Positions 16,665 through 25,901 of a stretch of DNA of 61,777 nt are shown here, piece after piece (within the stretch, counting starts at the first letter, position 1; every line of letters starts with the position of its first letter). The translations under genes were made by a program, and so were the position numbers. The notes beneath the pieces were generated by a model. That model was not told the origin of the DNA and ran no database searches. It saw only the letters and a program-made list of their open reading frames with translations. This DNA comes from BS750m-G77 sp043797735 (lineage in GTDB: Bacteria > Omnitrophota > Gorgyraeia > Gygaellales > Profunditerraquicolaceae), in the NCBI GenBank assembly GCA_043797735.1, contig JAZDPH010000035.1, forward strand, positions 1-61,777. Direction: 5' to 3'.

Positions 16665-17750
16665 ATGAAGATAAAAAGGCAGAAGACTAGGGCGGTAACT
16701 GTGGGGGGCATAAAAATCGGCGGGGATAATCCGGTTACTATTCAGTCTATGGTTAAATATAAAACCGCCGATATCAAGAAGGCCCTTGGCCAGATCAGGG
16801 GCCTAGAGCGGGCCGGCTGCGAAATTGTACGGGTGGCGGTAAGAGACAACCCGGATGCAGAGGCAATCAAGGAGCTTAAGCGCGATATGCGCATCGGGCT
16901 GGTTGCCGATATACATTTTGATTGGCGCCTGGCAATGAAGGCAATTGCCAGCGGCGCGGATAAAATAAGGCTCAATCCCGGTAATATATATAGGAAAGAG
17001 GAGATTAAGGAGATAGCTGCTGCGGCAAGGGCAAAGCGTATTCCAATCAGGGTGGGGGTTAATTCGGGGTCAATAAGAGAGCGCCCTTTGGCTTCGCTTA
17101 GGGCGGGCCGGGGCCTTGCGGATAGAATGGTAAAAAGCGCGCTGGATTATATAAAGATGCTAGAGGGCTTTAAGTTTTATGATATCGTTGTTTCCCTGAA
17201 GGGTTCAAATATAATGGATACGGTTATTGCCTGCCGCAAATTCTCAAGGCTCTGCCGGTATCCTTTGCACCTTGGCGTTACTGCTGCGGGCCTGCCTGCC
17301 TCAGGGGTGGTAAAATCCAGCATTGCGTTAGGGATCTTGTTATCGGAAGGCATTGGTGATACAATAAGGGTGTCGCTGACGGATAAGCCCCAACGGGAAG
17401 TGGCGGCTGCAAAAGCGATCCTGGAATCTTTGGGGCTGCGCCGTTTTGGCCCGGAGATTATCAGTTGCCCAACTTGTGGCCGCTGCGAGGTAGATTTGGT
17501 TGATATTGTTAAAGAGGTAGAAAATCGTCTTTCGTCCATCGTCTTTCGTCCATCGTCTCGCCCGCCAACGATGGCGATAATGGGCTGCGTAGTAAACGGC
17601 CCGGGCGAGGCAAGGCAGGCTGATATCGGCATTGCCTTTGGCAAAAAAGAGGGCCTGTTGTTTAAAAAAGGCAAGCCCGTAAAAAAGGTTGCGGCTGCTA
17701 AATGCGCCGAGATTCTAGTTAAGGAATTTAAAAAATATGCTCTGGAGTAA
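16665..17750 (+). CDS. ispG: 4-hydroxy-3-methylbut-2-en-1-yl diphosphate synthase
   Basis: [4Fe-4S] enzyme of the MEP pathway converting MEcPP to HMBPP. Seen: TIQSMVKYKTADI, LVADIHFDWRLA, KIRLNPGNIY, and the cluster ligands in SCPTCGRCEVDL plus MGCVVNGPGEA. Between those cysteines the frame contains a 14-bp tandem repeat (17524-17558) translated as ENRLSSIVFRPSSRPP, where relatives have a shorter turn. The cysteines are intact, so the enzyme may still work. Overlaps proS by 14 bp. Confidence 0.93.
   Translation: MKIKRQKTRAVTVGGIKIGGDNPVTIQSMVKYKTADIKKALGQIRGLERAGCEIVRVAVRDNPDAEAIKELKRDMRIGLVADIHFDWRLAMKAIASGADKIRLNPGNIYRKEEIKEIAAAARAKRIPIRVGVNSGSIRERPLASLRAGRGLADRMVKSALDYIKMLEGFKFYDIVVSLKGSNIMDTVIACRKFSRLCRYPLHLGVTAAGLPASGVVKSSIALGILLSEGIGDTIRVSLTDKPQREVAAAKAILESLGLRRFGPEIISCPTCGRCEVDLVDIVKEVENRLSSIVFRPSSRPPTMAIMGCVVNGPGEARQADIGIAFGKKEGLLFKKGKPVKKVAAAKCAEILVKEFKKYALE
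17524..17558. repeat. 14-bp tandem repeat inside ispG
   Basis: ATCGTCTTTCGTCC occurs at 17524-17537 and 17538-17551, then ATCGTCT at 17552-17558. This can be read as five heptamers, ATCGTCT alternating with TTCGTCC. It is in frame and has no stop codon. Confidence 0.9.
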
Positions 17751-18921
17751 GGCTTTTATACCGACGCAGAAAGAGGCGCCGCAGGAGGCAGAGTCAGTAA
17801 GCCACAGGCTGCTCTTGCGGGCGGGCCTGGTTCGCATGCTTATGGCCGGGGTGTATTCTTATCTGCCGCTGGGCCTTTTAGTACTGCGTAATATTGAAAA
17901 GATAATCCGCCAGGAGATGGAGGCCTGTTGTTCGGCAGGCGAGCTGCTCTTGCCGGGCCTGCAGCCGCTGGAATTATGGCAGAGGAGCGGCCGCGACAAG
18001 GAGATTGCCGAGGTGATGTTTAAGGTTAATGACCGCAGGAACAGGAAGTTATGCCTGGGGCCTACGCACGAAGAGGCGATCACTGACCTGCTAAAGAACC
18101 ACATCTCTTCCTATAAGCAATTACCTCTTGTTTTATATCAGATACAGACTAAATTCCGCGACGAAATCCGGCCGCGCTTCGGCCTGGTGAGGGCCTGTGA
18201 ATTTATTATGAAGGACGCTTATAGTTTTGACCGGGATGAGGCGGGGCTGGATAAAAATTATAAAGCCATCTATGATGCCTACGGCAGGATCTTTGCCAGA
18301 TGCGGGTTAGAGGTTTTGGTTACCGAGGCAGATCCCGGGGTAATGGGCGGTAAGCTTTCCCATGAATTTATGGCGCCGGCCGCAGGGGGCGAGGATGTGG
18401 TTGAGCAGAATTCTAAAAAGATAAACTGCATTGAAGTAGGGCATATTTTTAAACTGGGGACAAAATACAGCGCCAAGCTTGGGGCAAACTTTCTCGATGA
18501 AAAGGGGAAACTTTCGTCCGTTATAATGGGCTGTTATGGCATCGGCGTCTCGCGCCTGATTTCGGCAATTATCGAGCAGAATAATGATAAAGACGGCATT
18601 ATCTGGCCGCTAGAAACAGCGCCCTATAAGGTTATTGTCCTGCCTTTGGATGCGGGGCAAAAAGATATTATGGACTCAGCCGTACAGGTATATAATGAAT
18701 TAAGGCACAAAGGCATAACCGCGCTCCTTGATGACCGTGATGAAAGAGCGGGTGTTAAGTTTAAGGATGCCGATCTTTTAGGCATACCTTTACAGGTAAT
18801 AATCGGCAGGGAGTCCCTGCAGAAAAAGGCGGTGGAGTTAAAGATACGCCGCAGCAATCAGAAGGTTCAGGGGCCGCAAAAAGAAATCCTGGAACAAATA
18901 GGCGGGATTGTTAATGGATAG
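17737..18921 (+). CDS. proS: Prolyl-tRNA synthetase without editing insertion
   Basis: Class II aminoacyl-tRNA synthetase charging tRNA-Pro. Motif 2 (TKFRDEIRPRFGLVRACEFIMKDAYSF), motif 3 (GCYGIGVSRLISAI) and a C-terminal anticodon-binding domain (LDDRDERAGVKFKDADLLGIP) are present. It has only 394 residues, against about 570 in most bacteria. The INS editing domain between motifs 2 and 3 is missing, with the sequence passing quickly from GGEDVVEQNSKKI to HIFKLGTKYS. Alphaproteobacteria have a similar shortened form. Mischarged Ala-tRNA-Pro would then need a separate editing factor, none of which is seen here. Confidence 0.92.
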   Translation: MLWSKAFIPTQKEAPQEAESVSHRLLLRAGLVRMLMAGVYSYLPLGLLVLRNIEKIIRQEMEACCSAGELLLPGLQPLELWQRSGRDKEIAEVMFKVNDRRNRKLCLGPTHEEAITDLLKNHISSYKQLPLVLYQIQTKFRDEIRPRFGLVRACEFIMKDAYSFDRDEAGLDKNYKAIYDAYGRIFARCGLEVLVTEADPGVMGGKLSHEFMAPAAGGEDVVEQNSKKINCIEVGHIFKLGTKYSAKLGANFLDEKGKLSSVIMGCYGIGVSRLISAIIEQNNDKDGIIWPLETAPYKVIVLPLDAGQKDIMDSAVQVYNELRHKGITALLDDRDERAGVKFKDADLLGIPLQVIIGRESLQKKAVELKIRRSNQKVQGPQKEILEQIGGIVNG

Positions 18922-19369
18922 GACGGCTGTTAATGAAGTCAAGCTCTTGCTTGAAGGGTTCTTGCGCGCCAAGGGCGTGGATTTGGTTGAGATTATCTGC
19001 CGCTATGAAGGCAGGGATCTTGTTGTGAGGATTCTGCTGGATTATCCCGGCGGCGGCATAACTTTGGGTGAATGTACCGCCCTGAATAAAGAGATAAGTT
19101 TGATGCTGGAGGAGAAGTATGTTTCAGAAGAGCGCTATGCCCTGGAGGTTTCTTCTCCCGGGCTTGATCGGCCGCTTAAGAGCAAAAATGATTTCTTGCG
19201 TTGTAGAAACAAAAGAGTAAGGGTCTTTTTAAGCGATTTAATAAACGGAAAACTTGAATGGGAGGGCCTGATAGATAAGGTGGATGAGCAGGCGGTTTAT
19301 GTTAAGAGAGGCGAAGAGGTAATAGAGATACCTTTGTGTAAAATAAATAAGGCAAAACAAGTGTTTTAA
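18914..19369 (+). CDS. rimP: Ribosome maturation factor RimP
   Basis: Assembly factor for the 30S subunit. The N-terminal alpha/beta domain includes VRILLDYPGGGITLGECTALNKEI and the conserved YALEVSSPGLDRPLKS; an SH3-like C-terminal domain follows. ATG 18914 is chosen; an upstream TTG at 18908 adds only two residues. It overlaps proS by 8 bp. The order rimP-nusA-infB is one of the best conserved bacterial operons, which supports the call. Confidence 0.9.
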   Translation: MDRTAVNEVKLLLEGFLRAKGVDLVEIICRYEGRDLVVRILLDYPGGGITLGECTALNKEISLMLEEKYVSEERYALEVSSPGLDRPLKSKNDFLRCRNKRVRVFLSDLINGKLEWEGLIDKVDEQAVYVKRGEEVIEIPLCKINKAKQVF

Positions 19370-19399
19370 TAGTGCAGTTAACAAAATGATAACAGTTTT

Positions 19400-19495
19400 A
19401 AGGGATAGTAAGGGGTAGGATGGGGCAGTAAGGGGGGCTTTAAAAAATTCCCCTACTACCCCCTACTATCCCTTCCTATCCCATACTACCCCTTA
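19400..19495. repeat. Inverted word repeat, decamer type (GGGGTAGTAA)
   Basis: Left arm GGGATAGTAA, GGGGTAGGAT, GGGGCAGTAA, GGGG; right arm of CCCCTACTA and TATCCC words; spacer TTTAAAAAATT. A half-copy of the same vocabulary lies at 48112-48128 after rho. Confidence 0.85.
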
Positions 19496-19534
19496 GACGT
19501 AGGCAATATTAAACTAAATTAAGAGGAGCAAGAC

Positions 19535-20782
19535 ATGAGCCAGGAACTATTAAACATCATTGAACAGATAGAAAGAGAAAAGGGCATCAAGAAAGAAATT
19601 TTGATTAAAGCGGTTGAAAGCGCGCTGCTAAGCGCGGCAAGGAAGGTCGTTGGGGCTGCCCCCGATGAGGAGCTAAGAGTGGAGATTGACCCTGCTACCG
19701 GCAAGATGCTTGTTTTTAAGAATAACGAAGAGATTAAGTCTATAGGCTTCGGCCGCATTGCCGCGTCTACGGCGCGGCAGGTAATTATCCAGAAGATCCG
19801 CGAGGCTGAAAAGGACGTGGTCTTTCATGAATTCCAGGGCAGGGTCGGAGAGATTGTCAGCGGGACGGTCTATCGTTTTGAGAAAGGCAACATCATCGTT
19901 GACCTTTTAGGGAAAGCCGAAGGCATGCTCCTGAAACGGGAACAGTCCTCCAAGGAGGAGTTCAGACAGGGGCAGCGTATCCGCGCCTATATTTTGGAGG
20001 TGGAGAAAGACGCCAAGGGCCCGCAGATAATACTTTCGCGCGCCCACCCGAATCTGGTAAAAAAACTTTTCGAACTTGAGGTGCCCGAGATTTATGACGG
20101 CATTGTGGAAATTAAAGCCATCTCCCGCCAGGCCGGCGAGCGCACTAAAATCGCAGTTTGGTCAAAAAACGAAAAGGTTGATTCCGTGGGGGCCTGCGTA
20201 GGGATGCGCGGCAACCGGGTAAGGAATATAGTCAACGAGCTTCAAGGGGAAAAAATTGATATCGTCCGTTACAGCGAGGATATCAAGGAATATATTAAAG
20301 CCGCGCTTTCTCCGGCGAAGGTTTCCGAAATAAAACTGGATAAAGAGAATGCAAAGGCTGAGGTTATCGTTGAAGATGACCAGCTTTCCCTGGGTATCGG
20401 AAAGCACGGACAGAATGTGCGCCTGGCCTGCCGGCTGATCGGCTGGGGGCTGGATATCCGCACCAAGGCCCAGCTTGCAGAGCGGGCTAAAAAAGCCGCC
20501 GAAGAGCTACAGGCAGCTGCTGCCGCTGAAGAAGAGAAAACAACTACCTCTAAAAAGAAGGGCACAAAGAAGAAAGCTAAAGCGACGGCAGAAAAAGAGG
20601 CCGCCGCACTGGAGAGCATCGCCGGCATAGGAGAAAAGACTTTAGGACTGCTTAAGAAAGCGGGACTTAAAAGCGCGCAGGATTTAGCCGGCGCCAAAAT
20701 TGAGGAACTGACAAAGGTTAAGGGTATCGGAGAGAAAAAGGCCGAGAAATTAATTGCGCAGGCCAAGAAGATAAAGCAATAA
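19535..20782 (+). CDS. nusA: Transcription termination/antitermination factor NusA
   Basis: RNA polymerase-binding factor controlling pausing and termination. N-terminal domain, S1 domain (about residues 105-175, GEIVSGTVYRFEKGNIIVDL), then two KH domains with GMRGNRVRNIVNELQGEKI and GKHGQNVRLACRLIGW. A Lys/Ala-rich linker leads to a C-terminal helix-hairpin-helix module (LESIAGIGEKTLGLLKKAGL) in place of the E. coli acidic repeats. GAGGAGC lies before the ATG. Confidence 0.95.
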   Translation: MSQELLNIIEQIEREKGIKKEILIKAVESALLSAARKVVGAAPDEELRVEIDPATGKMLVFKNNEEIKSIGFGRIAASTARQVIIQKIREAEKDVVFHEFQGRVGEIVSGTVYRFEKGNIIVDLLGKAEGMLLKREQSSKEEFRQGQRIRAYILEVEKDAKGPQIILSRAHPNLVKKLFELEVPEIYDGIVEIKAISRQAGERTKIAVWSKNEKVDSVGACVGMRGNRVRNIVNELQGEKIDIVRYSEDIKEYIKAALSPAKVSEIKLDKENAKAEVIVEDDQLSLGIGKHGQNVRLACRLIGWGLDIRTKAQLAERAKKAAEELQAAAAAEEEKTTTSKKKGTKKKAKATAEKEAAALESIAGIGEKTLGLLKKAGLKSAQDLAGAKIEELTKVKGIGEKKAEKLIAQAKKIKQ

Positions 20783-20796
20783 AAAAATTTATTTAT

Positions 20797-20864
20797 GATT
20801 ACACAGATTTTTAAAAAGATTCCACAGATTAAAACATAATTATTTTCTAACTATCTGTGTAATC
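20797..20864. repeat. Inverted word repeat (GATTACACAGAT)
   Basis: Perfect 12-bp arms GATTACACAGAT (20797-20808) and ATCTGTGTAATC (20853-20864), with an extra CCACAGATT word between. The vocabulary is shared with 15458-15550. Confidence 0.85.
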
Positions 20865-20910
20865 AACCATAATTAGTTGATTAGGCAGATAAATTATACG
20901 AGGGATTATT

Positions 20911-22998
20911 ATGGTTAAAACAAAAAAAGCTAAACCCGCAGTTAAGAAAAAGGCAGCGGTAAAAAAACCGGTTTCGAAAAAGGCGGTTTCCAAAACAACC
21001 AAGCCCAAACCGGCGCCAAAACCAAAGGTTAAGGCTGAGGTTAAGGTTAAGAAAACGGCTGTATTCAGTCCAAGGCCGCTGAAGCCGAGAAAGCAAAGCC
21101 ATCTCTTAAAAGAAGTTCCGGAGAAGAAGCCTGAAGCAGCCGTTACGGTAACAAAGCCGGTTATGCCCGTTGCGCCGCCGGTAGCGAAAGAGGCGGTACA
21201 GGAGAAGCCTGCCGCAGTTGTTATCCAGCCGCAGCTGAATGAACTGGAACTTGATTTGCCGATTACCGTTAAGGATTTGTCGGTTAAATTACAGGAGAAG
21301 TCTTCCGTTGTTATAAAGGCCCTGATGGGCATGGGGAAGATGATCGGGCTAAACCAGTCTCTTGATGAGGAGACGGTAGTAACAATCTGCCGGAAATTTA
21401 ACTTTAGCTTTAAAGAGGCGCCGGGAAGGGAAAAATTGGCCCTGGGGGCACACGAAGAAAAGGATGACCCCCGTTTTTTAAAACCAAGGGCGCCGATAGT
21501 AACATTTATGGGCCACGTTGACCACGGCAAGACCCTGTTGATGGACCAGATCAGAAAAACAAATGTCGTTGATTCCGAGCATGGCGGCATTACCCAGCAT
21601 ATCGGGGCATACCGGGTGAAATTGAGCCACGGAGAGATTACCTTTCTGGATACGCCGGGCCATGAGGCTTTTACTGCTATGCGTGCCCGCGGAGCAGGGG
21701 TAACCGACATAGTGGTTTTAGTAGTGGCTGCCGATGACGGGATTATGCCCCAGACCGAAGAGGCGATAGACCATGCGCGAGCAGCAGGCGTGCCGATTAT
21801 TGTCGCCATAAATAAAATTGATAAACCGCAGGCCGATATTGACAGAGTCAAGAAGCAGTTGGCCAAATTTGACCTGAGCCCCGAAGACTGGGGCGGCAAG
21901 ACCATTACCGTCTGTGTTTCCGCAAAGACTGCCGTAGGAATCGAAAATTTACTTGAGATGCTTCTTCTTGAGGCGCATATGCTGGAGTTAAAGTCTAATC
22001 CCAACAGAATTGCCCGCGGGGTGGTAATCGAAGCAAAGATAACCAAGGGCAGGGGCCCGGTATCAACATTATTGGTGCAGAATGGCACCTTGCGCCTGAA
22101 TGACAATGTTATCGCCGGGGATTTCCACGGCAAGGTCAGGGCGATGTTTGATGACCGGGGCCATTCTATCGTCTCTGCGGGGCCGGGAGTTCCGGTTGAG
22201 GTCCTTGGTATATCCGGGGTGCCTCAGGCCGGAGAGAGTTTTTTTGTTGTGGAGGATGAGAAGACAGCTAAAGGCCTGGCAGAAGGGCGCCAGGAGCAAA
22301 AAAAGCAAAGCCAGATGAAGTCGGCAAAGAGGATTAGCCTTGAGGATTTACATGCCCAGATACAGGCGGGCAAGATCAAGGAGCTGAGCCTGATCATTAA
22401 GTCTGATGTGCAGGGTTCTCTTGAGGCGATCAAGGATACCTTAAACAAACTCAATGTCTCGGAGATAAAATTAAATATCATGCATGCCGGAGTGGGGAAT
22501 ATCAATAACTCCGATGTTGTCCTGGCTATGGCAGCCAATGCGTTGATATTAGGGTTTAATATTGTGGCCGATGATTTAGCCAAGCAGACTGCGTTGAAGG
22601 AAGGCATTGAGATAAAGATATATAATATTATTTATGAGCTTGCCAATGATATAAAGGCGGCGGTAGAAGGGATGCTCGAGCCGAAGATTAAAAGAGTCTT
22701 TCTGGGTAAGGCAGAGGTAAGGAAGGTCTTTGACCTTACCAAAGCAGGCAGGGTCGCGGGCTGTTATATTACCAAAGGGAAAGTCAGCCGCCAAGGCATG
22801 GTTACTTTGGTTCGGGGCGGCCAGCCGGTTTTTGAAGGCAAAATCTCAGCGCTAAAACGTTTTAAAGATGACGTCCGGGAAGTCGCCGAAGGTTATGAAT
22901 GCGGCATTTCTTTAGACGGATTTAGCGACCTGCAACAAGGAGATATAATCGAGGCCTACGAGATAGAGAAGATAGCGCGTAAGTTAGAAAATCCGTAA
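20911..22998 (+). CDS. infB: Translation initiation factor IF-2
   Basis: GTPase that brings initiator tRNA to the ribosome. The first 100 residues are a Lys/Pro/Ala-rich low-complexity tail, followed by the IF2 N-terminal subdomain (ITVKDLSVKLQEKSSVVIKA). The G domain has GHVDHGKT, DTPGHEAF and NKID. Domain II, the coiled linker and the C-terminal fMet-tRNA-binding domain complete 695 residues. The stop codon is part of the CGTAAAT word array that follows. Confidence 0.96.
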   Translation: MVKTKKAKPAVKKKAAVKKPVSKKAVSKTTKPKPAPKPKVKAEVKVKKTAVFSPRPLKPRKQSHLLKEVPEKKPEAAVTVTKPVMPVAPPVAKEAVQEKPAAVVIQPQLNELELDLPITVKDLSVKLQEKSSVVIKALMGMGKMIGLNQSLDEETVVTICRKFNFSFKEAPGREKLALGAHEEKDDPRFLKPRAPIVTFMGHVDHGKTLLMDQIRKTNVVDSEHGGITQHIGAYRVKLSHGEITFLDTPGHEAFTAMRARGAGVTDIVVLVVAADDGIMPQTEEAIDHARAAGVPIIVAINKIDKPQADIDRVKKQLAKFDLSPEDWGGKTITVCVSAKTAVGIENLLEMLLLEAHMLELKSNPNRIARGVVIEAKITKGRGPVSTLLVQNGTLRLNDNVIAGDFHGKVRAMFDDRGHSIVSAGPGVPVEVLGISGVPQAGESFFVVEDEKTAKGLAEGRQEQKKQSQMKSAKRISLEDLHAQIQAGKIKELSLIIKSDVQGSLEAIKDTLNKLNVSEIKLNIMHAGVGNINNSDVVLAMAANALILGFNIVADDLAKQTALKEGIEIKIYNIIYELANDIKAAVEGMLEPKIKRVFLGKAEVRKVFDLTKAGRVAGCYITKGKVSRQGMVTLVRGGQPVFEGKISALKRFKDDVREVAEGYECGISLDGFSDLQQGDIIEAYEIEKIARKLENP

Positions 22999-23072
22999 AT
23001 GGTAAATCGTAAATGGTAAATCGTAAATGGTAATTATTTAAAATTACGAATTACGATTTACGAATTACGAAT
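22994..23072. repeat. Inverted word repeat, heptamer type (CGTAAAT/GGTAAAT)
   Basis: CGTAAAT and GGTAAAT alternate as heptamers (14-nt double period) on the left; the right arm is ATTACGA and TTTACGA words. The array begins inside the infB stop region and ends shortly before the trpS start. Confidence 0.9.
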
Positions 23073-23077
23073 ATCCT

Positions 23078-24058
23078 ATGAAGAAACGAATACTAAGCGG
23101 GATGAGGCCGACAGGTAAGCTCCACCTGGGGCATCTGGTGGGGGCGCTGGAGAATTGGAAGAAACTGCAGGAGGACTATGATTGTTTCTTTATGGCCGCT
23201 GACTGGCATGCGTTGATGAGCGAATACCAGAATCCGCAAGAGCTAAAAGATAATATTATCGATAACCTTATAGATTGGCTTGCCTGCGGGGTTCTGCCCG
23301 AGAAGTCAACTATTTTTATCCAGTCGCATATAAAAGAGCACCTGGAGCTGTATATGGCGTTTTCACTGCTTACGCCGCTGGGCCTCCTGGAGCGTTGCCC
23401 CACCTATAAGGAGCAGCTGCGCGAACTAGCCAACCGCGATTTAAGCACTTACGGATTTCTGGGGTATCCGGTCTTGCAGGCGGCAGATATCCTGCTTTAT
23501 AAAGCAGAGGCCGTACCCGTAGGGAATGATCAGCTTCCGCATTTGGAACTAACCAGGCAGATTGCCAGAAGGTTTAACAATACCTATAATACTAAACTTT
23601 TTTCTGAGCCAAAGGCGCTGCTTACCCAGGCTAGCCGCCTCTTGGGACTTGATGGCCGCAAGATGAGCAAGAGTTATAATAATACAATCGCGCTCTCAGA
23701 GCCGCCGCAGGAGTTAAGAAGGAAGGTGCAGAGTATGTTTACCGACCCGCAGAGGATTAAGTTATCTGATGCGGGCCATCCGGAGGAATGCAACGTCTGT
23801 AATTACTACAGGGTATTTGCGCCGCAGAGAGAGGGTCAGGTCTGCCAGGACTGTAGTAATTCCAGGATTGGCTGCACCGGATGCAAGAAGGAACTGGCAG
23901 AGGTTTTAATTAAAATCTTGGAACCCATCCAAAAGAAAAGAAGAGAGCTTATGAAAGATAAGAAGCGCCTGAATGCTATATTAAAAGAAGGAGAGGTTAA
24001 GGCAGGCGCCGTTGCCTCAAAGACGATTGGCGAAGTAAAGGGATTCCTGAATATATAA
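23078..24058 (+). CDS. trpS: Tryptophanyl-tRNA synthetase, probable Fe-S type
   Basis: Class I synthetase. The HIGH-type motif is PTGKLHLGHLVG, KMSKS is intact (GRKMSKSYNNT), and LGYPVLQAADILLYKA is typical. Near the C-terminus EECNVC is followed by CQDCSNSRIGCTGC. The C-x6-C-x2-C ending matches the [4Fe-4S] site known from Thermotoga TrpRS, with a slightly different distance from the first Cys. 326 residues. The stop shares its A with the next start codon (TAATG). Confidence 0.94.
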   Translation: MKKRILSGMRPTGKLHLGHLVGALENWKKLQEDYDCFFMAADWHALMSEYQNPQELKDNIIDNLIDWLACGVLPEKSTIFIQSHIKEHLELYMAFSLLTPLGLLERCPTYKEQLRELANRDLSTYGFLGYPVLQAADILLYKAEAVPVGNDQLPHLELTRQIARRFNNTYNTKLFSEPKALLTQASRLLGLDGRKMSKSYNNTIALSEPPQELRRKVQSMFTDPQRIKLSDAGHPEECNVCNYYRVFAPQREGQVCQDCSNSRIGCTGCKKELAEVLIKILEPIQKKRRELMKDKKRLNAILKEGEVKAGAVASKTIGEVKGFLNI

Positions 24059-24825
24059 TGGCTTATAAGATAAAACTGGAGATATTTGAGGGCCCGCTGG
24101 ATTTATTGCTTTATCTGGTAAAAAAAGACCATCTCAATATCTACGATATCCCCATTTCCGAAGTTACCGAACAGTACCTACAATACCTTAATTTAATGCA
24201 GCTATTGGATTTGAATATCGCCGGAGAATTCCTGGTGATGGCAGCCACGCTTATGCAGATTAAATCAAAGATGCTCCTGCCTGCGGAGGAGTCGCCGCAG
24301 GATGGCCAAGAGCAGGAGGACCCGCGCGCGGAACTGATAAAACGCCTGCTTGAATACGAAAAGTTTAAAGAGATAGCCGCCTCCTTGAGGGAGAGAGAGG
24401 TTAATCAGAAGGAGGTCTTTAAGCGCCCCAAGACAGGTTTAGACAAGGATATCGTTAAGGGCGCAAGAGACGAAGTCTATTTTGAGGCCAGTATTTTTGA
24501 CCTGATCAATGCTTTTTCCCAGGCCTTAAAAGACATCCCCAAAGAGGTATTTTACGAAGTCATCAAGGATGAATTCACCATTGAAGAAAAAATCCATGAT
24601 ATACTGCATCTTTTACTGCTTGAGCCTTCTTTGAGGCTCTCGGATTTATTCAGCAGGGCCAAAAATAAAATTGAGATAGTCGTAACTTTCCTGGCAATAT
24701 TGGAACTGGTAAGGATGAAAGAGATTATCGCCTGTCAGGGCGAGGCCTTCAAGGAGATAGAAATTTCAAGGAACAGAGATAACATTATACCCTATGACAG
24801 AAGAAACCAGGCAGGCCCTGCTTAA
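24058..24825 (+). CDS. scpA: Segregation and condensation protein A
   Basis: Kleisin subunit that bridges the SMC dimer in chromosome condensation. The N-terminal signature FEGPLDLLLYLVKKDHLNIYD is diagnostic, followed by EYLVMAATLMQIKSKMLLP-like helices and a C-terminal winged helix (VTFLAILELVRMKEI). 255 residues. The usual partner scpB is not adjacent; ruvB follows and overlaps by 32 bp. Confidence 0.92.
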   Translation: MAYKIKLEIFEGPLDLLLYLVKKDHLNIYDIPISEVTEQYLQYLNLMQLLDLNIAGEFLVMAATLMQIKSKMLLPAEESPQDGQEQEDPRAELIKRLLEYEKFKEIAASLREREVNQKEVFKRPKTGLDKDIVKGARDEVYFEASIFDLINAFSQALKDIPKEVFYEVIKDEFTIEEKIHDILHLLLLEPSLRLSDLFSRAKNKIEIVVTFLAILELVRMKEIIACQGEAFKEIEISRNRDNIIPYDRRNQAGPA

Positions 24826-25846
24826 GGGCAAGGACAGGCCAATAATAACTGACCTGAAGGAATCCGAAGAGGATTTGGTTCTTAATTTATCCCTTAGGCC
24901 CAAGAAACTATCTGAATTCGTCGGCCACAAGGAGATCGTGAATAATCTAAGGATTTGCGTGCAGGCGGCTAAACAGAGAAAAGAGCCGCTGGAGCATTTG
25001 CTTCTAAGCGGACCGCCGGGCTTAGGCAAGACTTCGCTTTCCTATATTATTGCCCATGAGATGAATACCAAGATTACCGCAACCAGCGGCCCTGCCATTG
25101 AGCGCGCGGGTGATTTAATCGGGATTCTAACCAACCTGGAGAATGGGGATATTCTTTTTATTGATGAGATTCATCGGCTTTCCAAGGTGGTGGAGGAGTT
25201 TTTATATCCGGCGATGGAGAGCTTTCAGATTGATTTCGTGATAGACAAGGGGCCGTACGCCAAGACCATTAAATTTAACTTGAAGCCTTTTACTTTGGTG
25301 GGCGCTACCACCAGGACCGGCCTGTTAGCTGCGCCCTTGCGCGGCAGGTTTGGGATATTCTATAATCTTGATTTTTACAAAGTCGAGGACTTAGCCAAAA
25401 TTATCAAGAACTCAGCCAGGGCCTTAGCCGTAGAGGTAGAGGCGCCGGCAGCAGAAGAGATCGCCCGGCGTTCCCGCGGCACGCCCCGGGTTGCGAACCG
25501 GCTGCTGCGCAGGGTCAGGGACTATGCTCAGGTGGCAGGAGTTAAAAGTATTAATGCCGATACCGCAGCCAGGACCCTTAATGAACTGGGAATTGACAGG
25601 GCGGGGTTAGATGATTTAGACCGCAAGGTTTTAAGGTCGGTTTTAGAGACTTATTCCGGAGGGCCGGTGGGGGTGGAGGCGCTGGCCGCCAGCCTGAACG
25701 AGGAGGTTGATACTATCGCCGATACCGTTGAGCCGTACCTTTTGAAAACCGGATATTTAAAGCGCACTGCGCGGGGGAGAGTGGCAACTAAGTGTGCCTT
25801 TGACCACTTCGGCATCAAATACGAAAAACAAACGGAATTGTTTTAA
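24794..25846 (+). CDS. ruvB: Holliday junction branch migration ATPase RuvB
   Basis: Hexameric AAA+ motor that drives branch migration with RuvA. Walker A GPPGLGKTSL, Walker B FIDEIHRL, sensor VGATTRTGLL, arginine finger region LRGRFGI, and a C-terminal winged helix with GGPVGVEALAASLNEE. 350 residues. ruvA and ruvC are not in the window. It ends 55 bp before the signal-peptidase-like gene. Confidence 0.95.
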   Translation: MTEETRQALLKGKDRPIITDLKESEEDLVLNLSLRPKKLSEFVGHKEIVNNLRICVQAAKQRKEPLEHLLLSGPPGLGKTSLSYIIAHEMNTKITATSGPAIERAGDLIGILTNLENGDILFIDEIHRLSKVVEEFLYPAMESFQIDFVIDKGPYAKTIKFNLKPFTLVGATTRTGLLAAPLRGRFGIFYNLDFYKVEDLAKIIKNSARALAVEVEAPAAEEIARRSRGTPRVANRLLRRVRDYAQVAGVKSINADTAARTLNELGIDRAGLDDLDRKVLRSVLETYSGGPVGVEALAASLNEEVDTIADTVEPYLLKTGYLKRTARGRVATKCAFDHFGIKYEKQTELF

Positions 25847-25901
25847 TATAGATGGTTGGCGTCGCTATTTACGTCCGCCACAAAACTCAAAGGAGGTAAG
25901 A

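Noticed and set aside
20847..22133. Long open frame (428 codons) on the minus strand over infB
   Set aside because: Antisense shadow of the infB frame; the + strand encodes an unmistakable IF-2, and the minus product is Ser/Phe/Thr-rich without motifs.
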